From Acanthosepion esculentum (lineage: Eukaryota > Mollusca > Cephalopoda > Sepiida > Sepiidae), in the NCBI GenBank assembly GCA_964036315.1, contig OZ038509.1, positions 26,286,522 to 26,350,521 on the forward strand: a stretch of DNA of 64,000 nucleotides, written 5' to 3'. Shown here piece by piece: positions 35,516 to 46,302 of the stretch (within the stretch, counting starts at the first letter, position 1; each line of letters starts with the position of its first letter). The notes under the pieces were generated by a model. That model was not told the origin of the DNA. It saw only the letters and a list, made by a program, of their open reading frames with translations, and did no database searches. Both the position numbers and the translations under genes were made by a program.

Positions 35516-35519
35516 ATGT

Positions 35520-35695
35520 ATTGAAAAGGTATGGCACGTGGAACTAGAACAATCTACCTAAATAAAGAGTTCGGTTCGAAATTCCGCTGTATATCATCTG
35601 AAGAAGGCTGGAGCGCACAACGGCCGAAACGTCGTGAATATGACAATAAAGATGTGTACAACAGCCCGAACAATGTAAATCGTGTTTTCTACTTA
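35520..35695 (+). mobile_element. SINE-H, plus orientation, 5'-truncated
   Basis: Contains GGCACGTGGAACTAGAACAA, ATCTGAAGAAGGCTGGAG...CGGCCGAAACGTCGTGAA and ACAGCCCGAACAATGTAAAT. This copy best preserves the hammerhead-like core (see findings). Confidence 0.8.
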
Positions 35696-35744
35696 TGTTA
35701 TCACAAATAAAATGCACTTACACACTTTTAACCTCACCGCGATT

Positions 35745-36130
35745 GGTTTTGACATAGCACGTTGAAATAGCGGTTCTCGTATAATCACCAAAGTTAAGCA
35801 ACATCGATCTTGGTCAGTAGCTAGATTAGTGACTGCTTGGGAATACCAGGTGCTGAAAGCTTGAAGATGCGGTTGGTGTAATGGTTAACGTCTCAGAATT
35901 CAAAATTGGAGAACCGAGTTCCAGTTCCATATACTTACGCACAAATACCCTTGGTATAGGTATGAATCCACTTCTTCTCAACCCCTCCAGCTATGGGTTA
36001 ATTGGTAGGACTTGTATGAATAAATCGTTATTATTTCCAAAAATGTCTTACAATCTAAAAATATTTTCCGGCTTTAAATAACCTGCAATGGGTTGATAAG
36101 CCGTCAAAATAAATCAATCAATCCACCAGC
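35745..36130 (+). mobile_element. 5S/tRNA chimeric SINE, near full length
   Basis: 5S-like head (GTTGAAATAGCGGTTCTCG, AAAGTTAAGCAACATCGATC, TTGGGAATACCAGGTGCT), then tRNA-like GCGGTTGGTGTAATGGTTAA with B-box-like GAGTTCCAGTTCC. The body holds GGTATGAATCCACTTCTTC and CTATGGGTTAATTGG. The tail is GGCTTTAAATAACCTGCAA then GGTTGATAAGCCG. Confidence 0.85.
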
Positions 36131-36134
36131 TCAG

Positions 36135-36530
36135 ATCATTATAGGCAAGACTCGCTATGCTGTTTCCACGGAATCGAATCACTTTCATTCCTTTCGTTTC
36201 CTATTTGTAAGGAGAAAGTTCCACTCAGCTTTTCCCCAAGAATTTCTACCTTGTGGAGCAGACTCCTACGTGGATGCTTCCCTGAATACTTCAATCTTAA
36301 CCTCTTCAAGTCAAGTGTCAATCACTCTCTATCCTCATAATCAACACTTCCTACCACATATTCTTTCATTCAGATCACACACCTCATTCATCATAACCAT
36401 TTTGACAGTATCCTTCTACACTACAATCTTAACCTCTTCAAGTCAAGGGTCAGTTGTTATATAGCCACCTTATCCTAATAATCTTCACTTCCTCGTCCTG
36501 CATTCATATCACACATTAGCAAACTTGAGT
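36135..36530 (+). pseudogene. Probable LINE C-terminal fragment, heavily decayed
   Basis: Frame-shifted text VRRKFHSAF, then LPEYFNLNLFKSSVNHSL, resembles the closing 'RRKFHS...FP..Y.L..FKS.VN..L' of the Jockey/CR1-like LINEs elsewhere here. ACTACAATCTTAACCTCTTC and similar words occur twice (near 36290 and 36420), a small internal duplication. Confidence 0.4.
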
Positions 36531-36689
36531 GACTCCCGAGGTTTGCATTGGTTTAAACATTCGTAAAAAAAACAAAAAAACAAAAAAAAAAACAGGAGAC
36601 ATATTGAATAAAGAAGGTGTCACTTTAGAGAGACGCCAAGAGGATATGGCATCATAAACCTTCTTTATAAATTAATGTGAGCTCCATTT

Positions 36690-37150
36690 CCGGAAGATAA
36701 ATAAATGAATCTTAATGGTAAATTTAGCCGTTTCCTTATAAGGAAACTTTCGGCATTCATTAACCGAGCAGCCAGAGCTACTTTCAGTTGAAATTTATAA
36801 AAAATCTTTCTTAAAACAATTTTCAAGAAATTAGATTTCTCCAATACAGAAGTGTTATTTACACTTTTTCCATGCGGACTATTGTCTTCGTCTTTGTTTC
36901 GTCCGTTGTGTTCTCCGGCCTTCCTCATGTGTATGACGACCCGGGTAACCTACAGGAAATTCCGAACTGAGCTGCTGGCTTAATCTACGGGGGTAGACAT
37001 GTTTTCGGTCCACCACCCATGTCTAGGGATATCTCGTCTAGTTCTTATTTTTAGTACTGATCAGTTATTGCTCGCCCTGTTACCACTGAGTCCTAGTACA
37101 CACTGCCTGGCCCAGGAATTGAACTCACGTTTATTATGTCACTAAAATCA
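36690..37150 (-). mobile_element. SINE-H-related element with palindrome block, minus
   Basis: TTTCCTTATAAGGAAA at about 36731 is followed by an AAGAAAATTTCT-rich spacer. Then come the SINE-H tail complement (ATTTACACTTTTTCCATGCGG), GTCCGTTGTG/TTCTCCGGCC and a head complement near 37110-37130 (GGAATTGAACTCACG). The same arrangement occurs at 40065-40450 in plus orientation. Confidence 0.6.
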
Positions 37151-37550
37151 CGAAACAACTTTTCCCGTAGAGTTACCGTTATTATTCTTTCTAGTACTGA
37201 TGGGGGTTTTCCTTCCTTACCTTTTGTTTAAGGTTATGCGGAATATCAAAATCTTGGATTGTGCCATTGTTTCTTCGTCGAATTACATGTGCATTGCATT
37301 TTAGTTGTTTTCGTTGTTGAAAGCCTTCAATAATGGGGTTGTTGTCATTTGGTACAATTCTTTGTTCGGAATTCTGTAGCGCCAGTTCACAAGGTTCAAA
37401 AAAGGATGGTCCTCGCTGAGACCTACAGGTTTAATAAACTCAAAGCCATTTTAACCATTGATCTAAGAAAGTGGTTGTCTACAGAGGACATTTTCCATAT
37501 TTCTGGACTAGTTTGGCGCCATGCATGACATTCATATGAGTGTCTCTATC
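37150..37550. other. No recognised feature
   Basis: No motif or repeat was recognised between SINE-H and family X. Confidence 0.4.
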
Positions 37551-37554
37551 TGAT

Positions 37555-37660
37555 TGGTTTGGTTTGGGTGATTTTGTTTAGCGGCATATCAACACCACCA
37601 TGGGTCACTTAATGCTGAACTCTAAATATTTTGTACATAATTTTATACTTTCAGGATAAA

Positions 37661-37739
<79 letters not shown>

Positions 37740-37910
37740 GTATATATATAGTTTGGAAGTCATAAAATGTATTGTTGGTAATTTTTAAAATTCTTTTATT
37801 GGATTTTTACTATAAAAATGTATTTTTATACTTCTTTAGTGTTATATTGATTGTCATTTTGTTCTTAAAATGTATTCTTCGTCATTTTATCATAAAAATG
37901 TATCATTGGT

Positions 37911-37961
<51 letters not shown>

Positions 37962-38240
37962 CTGGTAATTTCTGTACAAAAATGTATTCCGGTTATTTTT
38001 TTTTTATAAAAAATGTATTGCTGGTATTTTTACTATAAAAAACGGTTTGATTTTGGCTTGGGGGTTCGCTATTTGTCCATAGTTAGAACCCTAACAAGTG
38101 CTACCACCCTGGGTCAGGATGGACCTGAAACAAAAGCAACTAAGTGGTGGTTCCCCGCTCTTCAAAAACTCCCGATCAGTGGCCTTGCTGCCGGATGTAG
38201 TTTATCGTCATACCCAGGACTAGTATCGATCTGATGGGGC
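37555..38240 (+). repeat. Interspersed repeat family X, longest copy
   Basis: Starts with the tail complement GCGGCATATCAACACC. Then come a (TA)n tract (37663-37728), TGTATTGCTGGTA-type units, a second (TA)n tract (37914-37960), and TTTGTCCATAGTTAGAACCC. The end block is GGATGTAGTTTATCGTCATA. It is non-coding. Read on the minus strand its end is the same tail as in the 5S SINEs. Confidence 0.7.
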
Positions 38241-38439
38241 TATTTAAAAATATGAAGGTAGTTAAAACAGCAATAATTATTGATATTGTTGCAGATCCGA
38301 AAAATGCCTTTAACTTAATAATCAATACATTTGTCCATTTTTTTAAATAATTATAGAACTCTTTATTATGTTATTGATCACCAGAATAGAATACACTGTT
38401 GTTCTTTGGCATCATCCTTTCGATAACTTTCATTTCTTT

Positions 38440-39700
38440 TCTTCTATGTGCTGTGTCCCTTCATGATGTTGGCGATAATGGCTCTCCACAATTTCCTGAC
38501 TTTTGTAGCTTCGAATAAATTTTGTCTTTTTATTATCTTTCCTAAACCCAGTTCTGTCATCCATTTACCCAAGATCCCTAGGAAGATTATGTGTTGTTTA
38601 CCTCTGTCCCTTCTGCCTTCGATCTGTCTTGTGAGTATCAAATTTTTCAAGCCCACTTTCTTCATTATATGCCATAGAAATTTCAATTCTCTCTTCCTGG
38701 GTCTAAGTAGAAGTGCCGTTTTTGTTTCCACTTCCTCTAAAACCTTGCTCACATGATCGGTGCAAGGTATTCTCATCATCCTTCTGTTGAACAACATTTC
38801 TGGTGCCTTAAGTCACTTCATCTGTGAAGAGATTGTCTAGCTTTCACTGCCATATAGGTGGATTGATATTACGTAACGGTTCAGTACGCTTTTCTTTGTT
38901 TTTGCTGTTTCAAGTCTCTTCTTCATCTGTGAGGAGATTGTCCAGCATTCACTGCCATATAGGTGGATTGATATTACGTAACGGTTCAGTACGCTTTTCT
39001 TTGTTTATGCTGTTTCAAGTCTCTTCTTCATCTGTGAGGAGATTGTCCAGCATTCACTGCCATATAGGAGGACTGATATTACGTAACAGTTCTGTACTCT
39101 TTTCTTTCATTCTGTTGTTTCAAGTCTCTTCTTCATCTGTGAGGAGATTGTCAAGCATTCACTGCCACATAGGAGGACTGATATTACATAATAGTCCAGT
39201 ATTCTTTTTTTGTTTCTAAGGAAATTTTCCTGTTACTTAATACTTAATTTTTAGAAGGCATCTTCGCTATTCCAATGGCCTCCCTCTGTTAAAACACTTC
39301 CCTGATATTTAAATTGTTCTGATTTTGGTATCCCCAATTTGTAACGTGCATGTTAGTCTGTTCCTCTTGCTGACAACCATGCATTCTGCCTTTCACTTGA
39401 TGTTTAGTCCTTTCTTCTCGCTTTCCTTCACTACCTTCTGTAGGAATTCTTGTAGTCTCCTTTATGTGTTTACTATTAACACTGACTTATCTGCATATCT
39501 TATGCTGTTAAGATTGTGGCTGCCAATAATGAATCTTGGTAGGACTTCTAATTCTCTTGGTATCGCCTCATTGTATAGGCTGAATACTTCCGGTGAGAAG
39601 ACTCATCGTTGTCTTTCAGCCCTTTCAGTTTTTGTATATTTATTGAATACATTTTCTATTCGTATGCAGGCGTTTTGCTGCTAGTATAGGTTCTGAATTA
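38440..39700 (-). pseudogene. RTE-like LINE reverse transcriptase C-terminal half
   Basis: On the minus strand the order is SLYNEAIPRELEVLPRFIIG, then SIRYADKSVLIV (the catalytic YADD reads YADK), LQEFLQKVVKESEKKGLNI, a four-fold repeat of VLNRYVISIHLYGSECWTI, and RRMMRIPCTDHVSKVL. The last parts are RELKFLWHIMKKVGLKNLIL and RKLWRAIIANIMKGHST. This matches RTE-like ORFs often mislabelled craniofacial development protein 2. Stops and the altered catalytic motif show it is dead. Confidence 0.8.
38816..39235. repeat. 105-bp tandem repeat, four units, inside the RTE-like LINE
   Basis: CTTCATCTGTGA starts at 38816, 38921, 39026 and 39131, exactly 105 bp apart (35 codons, so the frame is kept). 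Units two and three are almost identical, one and four slightly diverged. Confidence 0.95.
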
Positions 39701-39754
39701 TTCTAATATCCTTCCTAAATATCTCAAGCTTACCTGTGAGAGATATTTGATGTT

Positions 39755-39985
39755 CAAACCCATCCACCAACGTTTCGATTTGTGCTTTCCTTCATTAAGT
39801 GAGTGTCGATACTCCCTTGGGTGACCTTACGGGAATTTCGAAAAGAAACCTTTATTTAATCTACGCTCCGCTGTCCTTGTCTAGGGATATCTCTTCTTAT
39901 TCTTATTGCTCGTCTCGATTCAACTGTCATCAAATTCACAAACCAACGCTTTAATCTGCTAGGTTTAATGCACTAGAACAATACT
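39755..39985 (-). mobile_element. SINE-H-related fragment, minus, decayed
   Basis: CCACCAACGTTTCGATTTGTGC, in parts, and GGTGACCTTACGGGAATTTCG with TTTATTTAATCTACG mirror the SINE-H body at 36900-37020. The head is uncertain. Confidence 0.4.
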
Positions 39986-40064
39986 GAGTGGAGAGCTTGG
40001 AGCTGTAAACCTAACCTGCCTGCTGATGTGTGCTGCTGTTGCTGCTGATTATTTCTCACGCTTG

Positions 40065-40450
40065 ACAATAGTAATTACGAGTTTAATCCCTGGGATGGGT
40101 AGTGTGTACTTGGACTGAACAGTACACAAAATAAGAACTAGACGTGATATCTCGAGACATGAGAAGTGGAAAAAGAACAGTCTACCGCTGTAGATTAAAT
40201 AAACTGTAGATTACGCGGATCAATATACACCTGAGGATGGCCGGGGAGCACAACGGACGAAACGTTGTGATGACAACAAAGATGAGGACAATATTCCGCG
40301 TGTAAATAACTGTTCTGGACTTGAGAAATCTATTGAAAAATTGTTTTAAGAGAAAGATTTTATGAATTTCAACCGGCTTCTCGATCAATGAATGCCAAAT
40401 GTTTCCTTATAAGGAAAAGGCTAATATTACCATTACTATTCATTTACTCA
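40065..40450 (+). mobile_element. SINE-H-related element with palindrome block, plus
   Basis: B-box-like GAGTTTAATCCCTGG near 40078 and GAAGTGGAAAAAGAACAGTC. Then CACCTGAGGATGGCCGG...CGGACGAAACGTTGTGA, AAAGATGAGGACAATATTCC, and at 40380-40430 the GATCAATGAATGCC + TTTCCTTATAAGGAAA block. Confidence 0.65.
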
Positions 40451-40469
40451 TCTTCAAGAAAATAGAACT

Positions 40470-40690
40470 CAAAACGAGAATTAAACGAGATATCCCTAGA
40501 CATGGGCAGCGGAACGAGAACACTCCACCCCATAGATTAAATAAAGGGTTCAGTTCAAAATTACCTGAAAAATTCCCGGATCGACAATGATGAAGGCCAG
40601 AGAGCTCAACGGCCAAAACACGCAGATAACAACAACAAAAACGGGGACTATAGTCAGTGTGTAAATAATGTAAATAATCTTTAGAAATCG
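40470..40690 (+). mobile_element. SINE-H-related element, plus, second copy
   Basis: GATATCCCTAGACATGGGCA, ATAAATAAAGGGTTCAGTTC, a decayed GATGAAGGCC...CGGCC motif and GTGTAAATAATGTAAATAATC. It follows 40065-40450 in the same orientation. Confidence 0.55.
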
Positions 40691-40739
40691 TTTCATGTTC
40701 GGTAATAGAGACCTTGTTATTATTATAGTTACACGGACT

Positions 40740-40740
<1 letters not shown>

Positions 40741-40779
<39 letters not shown>

Positions 40780-40791
40780 GAACGGACTGAT

Positions 40792-40839
<48 letters not shown>

Positions 40840-40849
40840 GAACGGACTG

Positions 40850-40899
<50 letters not shown>

Positions 40900-40911
40900 G
40901 AACGGACTGAT

Positions 40912-40967
<56 letters not shown>

Positions 40968-40975
40968 GAACGGAC
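40741..40975. repeat. (GATA)n with a 60-bp higher-order period
   Basis: Four blocks of GATA repeats, each closed by AAGAACGGACT. The closers sit at about 40779, 40839, 40899 and 40967, so the first three blocks are exactly 60 bp apart and the last is longer. Confidence 0.95.
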
Positions 40976-40980
40976 TTAGT

Positions 40981-41405
40981 TAAGACACAAGGGGTTACTG
41001 GGTGTGGAAGAATTAGAAAACAGAAATATTACTAAGGCGCAGGAACAAGGAAGAGTAATCAGGAGGATAGTAAATAGCGATTGACATTGCATTTAAATAT
41101 TTGAAGATTAAAGTTGACTGGAAAGCATGGAGCCGGAAGGGAGTTCCACAAGCAAAGGCAGTAAAGCCACTAAGACACAAGGGTATACTGGGTGTGGAAG
41201 AATAAGGAAGAGAAACATTAATAATGAGGAGGAAGAGGAAAGAGTAATCAGGACAGTAGATAGCGATTGACATTGCATTTTGAGACCTTGTCACCAGTCT
41301 AGTACTGCGCTTAAATTGATCGAGTCTAGGTATGATAGCGAAGAGATCAGTCGAATAGTTGTCATGAAAGTATAGAAAAAGCCGCAGGGAGGCAACTTTA
41401 CGCGG
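40981..41405 (-). pseudogene. Jockey/CR1-like LINE C-terminus and 3' end with 190-bp duplication
   Basis: The minus strand reads RKVASLRLFLYFHDNYSTDL, FAIIPRLDQFKRSTRL and, after a break, FACGTPFRLHAFQSTLIFKY, the C-terminal region of the common LINE in this window. NAMSIAIY occurs twice because 40983-41090 and 41173-41278 are a tandem duplication offset by 190 bp. Confidence 0.65.
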
Positions 41406-41424
41406 GTGGGTTTGGTGTAGTTTG

Positions 41425-42092
<668 letters not shown>

Positions 42093-42264
42093 AGATTAGA
42101 AACACAGGCATGTCTCTTAGATTTATTTACATTCTATGGAATATATAAATGTATAGAAACGACAGTGGCCGCAAAGTGAGGGATTAGTTTATATTCTTAT
42201 TGTAATATAGAATTTATGCAAACTTTATATCCACTTTGTAATTTCTTGTTTATCAAATTCTAAT

Positions 42265-42430
42265 AGGTATGAATCCACCTCTTTTTCCCCACAGCTATGG
42301 GTTAATTAGTATGACTTAGAATCACTAAATCATTATTATGTAAAAAAAATTCTATATCTAAAAAATATTTTCTAGTTTTATATAACCTGCAAAGGGTTGA
42401 TAAGTCGTAAAAAATCAATCAGTCAATCAT
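42265..42430 (+). mobile_element. 5S/tRNA SINE, 3' part only
   Basis: GGTATGAATCCACCTC, CTATGGGTTAATTAGTATG and CAAAGGGTTGATAAGTCG. 5'-truncated. Confidence 0.7.
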
Positions 42431-43079
42431 GTTGTATATTGCATATCTAATAATGAGTATTATCACGCATGGCTGCTTCACTGTGTAGTTATTTTATTAT
42501 TGTTCATATAGGTACATTGTACAGAAGAAATCCACTTACCTTCAAAAAAGTAGAGGGCGTGGTCTTATAATTCAATTACAAAAAAATTCTAACATTAAAT
42601 TTACGCCTGTTTACGTGAACAGAATTTCCATGGTATCTTCGATCACAATACCTTCAAGTAAAGAACACACGTCGGGTCGACTTATTCAGAATCGCGCATC
42701 ATTTTTTAAACATAACTCAGAACCTTCCCACTCTAATGTTTTCCACTGGCATAAATCGGAACTCTTGCCGTAATTTCTTGAAAATAATACGCATTTTTTA
42801 CTGTAAATCTTTACTGTAAATAGTAGGGGTTCGTATTATAAATAGGTTTAAACAAAAATATTTTTTGCTTGAATAATAAATACGTACTTGTTGTTCTAAA
42901 ATAAGAAAGATATTATCCCAATTTTCATTTTAAATCCAACAATAATAATTTTAAAGTTTTTCGTCAGTAAAGTTGTTTATCAGTAGCCGCATTTTTTTAT
43001 TTGGCGAAAAATAAAAAAAATCTATAAAAAGGCCAATTTCGAAGAAAAGATGACATCAAGTTAACAATTTATTGAAATT

Positions 43080-43300
43080 TTAATTTTCATCATCATCACA
43101 ACTTTCTATTATAGAATCAATATCTAAGTTGTCATTAAACAAATTATCATTCACAATATTATCTTCGTCCTGTTCAAAATTATTTTCGGCCTCTTCATTC
43201 TCTTGCCAAAGGATGTCATCTTCAGAGCCATCTTGAAACCTCTTCTTTATAGCATTCTTACTGACGTAATCCCAAGATTCCTGAATCCATTTTTTTTACA
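43080..43300 (-). pseudogene. Pogo/Tigger-type transposase C-terminus
   Basis: Reads KKWIQESWDYVSKNAIKKRF, then QDGSEDDILWQENEEAENNF and an acidic run to SCDDDEN-stop. The 'W...AW/SW..VS...I...F' helix followed by an acidic tail is typical of the C-terminus of Tigger/jerky-type proteins derived from pogo elements. It is open for about 74 codons, but everything upstream is replaced by other insertions. Confidence 0.6.
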
Positions 43301-43404
43301 ATAAGTTCCATTCCAACTCATGATCATTTTCAACATTATTTTAGCCGCTTAATCTCGATTTTATTCTCAATGCTAAGGTCGACAAAATATCTTCGTTACT
43401 ATTA

Positions 43405-44210
43405 TTTTTTTTTTTATTTCCTTTGATATCTGGCGTTTACACATTTCTTTCCGGGTCCCGCCCAGGGACCTAAGGTTAGAAATGGCATCATGACACTTTT
43501 CACTGCAAAAAAAAAATGATAATTACATAGATAAAGCCCTTCGTAAAGTGTGGGCTGCACTTGTCAGAACAATTTTTTGTATCTCTTTGAGGCATGGACT
43601 TCCAGGGATCCCTTCAATCAGCCTACTGGAATCTTTTCCAACCAGTCCAAGGGCTCCAACTACAACAGGAATTGTTGATGTTCCCATGTGCCACATATTT
43701 GAGATTTCTATTTCAAGGTCCTTGTATTTTGACAGTTTTTCGAATATCTTCAAAGACACATTGCAGTCTGCAGGGACTGCCATATCAATAAGGAGGCACT
43801 TATTTTGTTTGTGGTCTTTAATAACAATGTCTGGGCGGTTGGCTTTGATTGTTCTGTCAGTGTGTATTGTGTAGTCCCATAGAATTGTAACAGGTCCTAT
43901 CTCCGTAACCGGGTCAGGGTGGTGTTCGTACCAATTTCTTCCAGTTTCCTTCCCATAGGAGTTGCAAATTTTCCAGTGCAGATATTGGCCCACTCTGTCA
44001 TGCCGGGTTTTATATTCAGTGGGTGCCAATATCGTGCAACCTGATACAAGATGATCAATGGTTTCTGGATATTTGTCACAGAATCTGCATCTTGGGCTAA
44101 CACAGTATTTTAGTATATGTGCTTGATAATTCCTAGTTAACAAGCATTGGTCTTGTGCAGCAATTATAAAACCCTCAGTTTCACCTTTCAACCCTGCACT
44201 ACGTAGCCAT
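43405..44210 (-). pseudogene. R2-like LINE C-terminus: zinc knuckle and restriction-like endonuclease
   Basis: An open 222-codon frame (44191-43523), extended upstream by WLRSAGLKG. It starts with the thumb-side motif ETEGFIIAAQDQCLLTRNY. A CCHC knuckle follows (CRFC-x7-HLVSGC, about residues 33-51), then the segment with NWYEHHPDPV and ILWDYTIHTDR. The PD-D type endonuclease core is RPDIVIKDHKQNKCLLIDMA. It ends VVVGALGLV and RRALSM. The organisation fits R2/R4-type elements with a C-terminal restriction-like endonuclease. The RT domain is missing by truncation. The 3' UTR (43405-43522) matches 2900-3020. Confidence 0.75.
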
Positions 44211-44212
44211 TA

Positions 44213-44331
44213 TTACGTATTATTATTATTATTATCATTATTATTATTATTATTATTATTATCATTATTATTATCATTATTATTATTATTATTATCATTA
44301 TTATCATTATTATTATTATTATTATTATTCT
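44213..44331. repeat. (ATT/ATC)n microsatellite
   Basis: ATT units with scattered ATC variants directly upstream of the R2-like fragment. Confidence 0.95.
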
Positions 44332-44912
44332 GACAAAATTAATAGATGTTTACTATACATAGGGATAGATATATTTCTTAATTTTTGAATCATTTGTTGG
44401 GGTGCGTATTATGTATGAGTGCATATTATTTTCAAGAAATTACGGTATATCAAATCAATTACTACTTCTACTGTTCTTTGTTTCGCTGTGTCGTTCTAGA
44501 GCGGGGCTTCTTAACCTGGAATCCAGAGGTCCGTGGATGGGTTTCAGGAGGTCCGTGAGGATCAGATAAAAATTAACATTCATATTCACTATACAGCCCA
44601 TTGAAAGAAGTAAAAAGAAAATGCATCCTGTCACTGCTTGAAAGAAAACGCACCCAGCCACAACTTACAGTACCGACCGCTAGGCGTCTCTTCGGTTCAA
44701 GTTTATCATTTAAAGTATGTCGTCATTCTCTGCACGACCGCCATCTTTTACCACTCCATAAGAGCAAGTGATAATTTTCATTACCCACGTTTTATCACGG
44801 TTTGATTATCTTCTCATATGCTGGTGAGGATTAATTGACCACAGTTTTTTTTCAAGCGTGGCTGTCTGAAAAATGTTGTGTGTGTGCAGTGTGCATGAGG
44901 GAGAAATGCACG

Positions 44913-46302
44913 TGTGGAATCTTCCACGACACCCAGTTAACCCCTGCTAGGAAATGCACTCTTCCTGTTACGATTTTGCCAACATCATACTTACAAAGTA
45001 ATCAACAAGCATTCATTGGTTAATCACCTTCAATCTAGCTTGCTAATTGGTCAGTTTCGACCAATCCGATCGCCACCATGCGACAAATCCATTTAGGCGC
45101 CAAGTCAGTTCTGAGCCTCCCACGTGGTACAGCGAAGATATATAAACAAAACACGTGTGATACTCGCTCTCTTCAGGTTCCTGTTTTTCTCGACTTCTTA
45201 ACTTCTCTACGTCACTCGTACATCTCAACACGCCGCCAAAATGTGAACCTAAAGCAGTGGTTCCCAACCTTTTTTACATGGCGGCACACTATTGAGTTCT
45301 TTAAATTTTCGCGGCACACCTATCACAAAAAATAAATTTTCCACTCATAAAGCCTTTTTGCAATAAAATAATAAAAAACAAAGAATATTATATAAGAAGA
45401 ATTTTTATTCACATAAATCAACATATCCTGTATTCAATATCGGGTATAAAAGAATAATGGTGAATGTCAGTTGGACAGTTGTGCATAAAGTTAGATTAGC
45501 CTGAAATTGAAAAGATTAAAAATGGTTAGGAAAAGGTAAAAAAAAAAAGTTTGGGATTTAGGAGCATTACGTAAAACCTCACAAAGTACAGTTCTGTGTT
45601 ACAACTTTTTGTCTTACAACTTGTGTATTTAGGAATCGTTTTGGTATCGAAATCGGGTCTGAATTATTCAGCTCCGATGCCGATTCCCAATACCTGATAT
45701 TCCGATTAATCGTCCCATGACTAATATAAACCATAATAACGCTTACCAATTCGTATGCGCGAAACGTTTAGATTCCAGAAATTCAGCGATTTTGAATTGA
45801 GCGGTGTCATCATGATTAAGAAATTGAATGTCTTTATTAAACAAAATGAAATTAAATGGCTTCTAGGTATTATCTCTTCGCGGCACACCAGTAATCATTC
45901 CGGTACAGTCGTTGGGAACCACTGCCCTAAAGGAACTCTCGTCTCGACTGACCCAGTCAGACGTTCAAAGAACTGTACATAATTCATGCAAGTATTATCT
46001 CTGAACTCTATCTAACTTGTTCAATACAGTCCAAACATGCTACACTATTCAATAGTCAACTTATTCAATATGAGCTCAGATACAATTTCACCAAGTCAAA
46101 GAGACATAACTCTGTCTAACCTTTCAGTTCACATCACATGCATGTAGATCAAATACTTAATAAATTCAATTGTTATGTTTTGAATCATTATTTGTCTTTT
46201 ATTGATATGTTGTGGATGGAAGATTATGAACACGCACAATTTTAAGCCTTCTGATCATTCAAACCTTCTGATATCTCTTAACATCTTCACACAACCGCAA
46301 CA
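44913..46302 (+). mobile_element. Solo LTR, second copy, with nested hAT MITE
   Basis: Homologous to 2154-2848. Starts TGTGGAATCTTCCACG, ends CCGCAACA, with the perfect 4-bp duplication CACG at 44909-44912 and 46303-46306. It shares TATATAAACAAAACACG and AATAAATTCAATTGTTATG with copy one. Removing the insert leaves ~712 bp. Confidence 0.85.
45255..45924. mobile_element. hAT MITE inside the solo LTR
   Basis: The left end CAGTGGTTCCCAACC has its complement at the right end (GTTGGGAACCACTG). Subterminal GCGGCACAC motifs occur near both ends. 8-bp duplications ACCTAAAG (45247-45254) and CCCTAAAG (45925-45932) differ by one base. The empty site is visible in LTR copy one near 2457-2467. No transposase was recognised in its 670 bp. 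Confidence 0.9.

Larger units (their letters stand above)
42778..44445 (-). mobile_element. Pogo-like DNA transposon with nested LINE fragment
   Basis: CCGTAATTTCTTGAAAATAA at 42778 and its exact complement ending at 44445 form the terminal inverted repeats, of a type seen in pogo/Tigger elements. The transposase C-terminus is on the minus strand at 43080-43300. An R2-like LINE fragment and an (ATT)n tract occupy about 43405-44331, where the rest of the transposase would be. The flanking TA is clear only on the right. Confidence 0.65.

Noticed and set aside
38824..39219. 131-codon plus-strand ORF with a 35-residue repeat
   Set aside because: It is the antisense of the duplicated RTE-like reverse-transcriptase segment, which reads correctly on the minus strand.
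43548..43874. 108-codon plus-strand ORF
   Set aside because: Antisense shadow of the R2-like endonuclease frame, which carries recognisable motifs.
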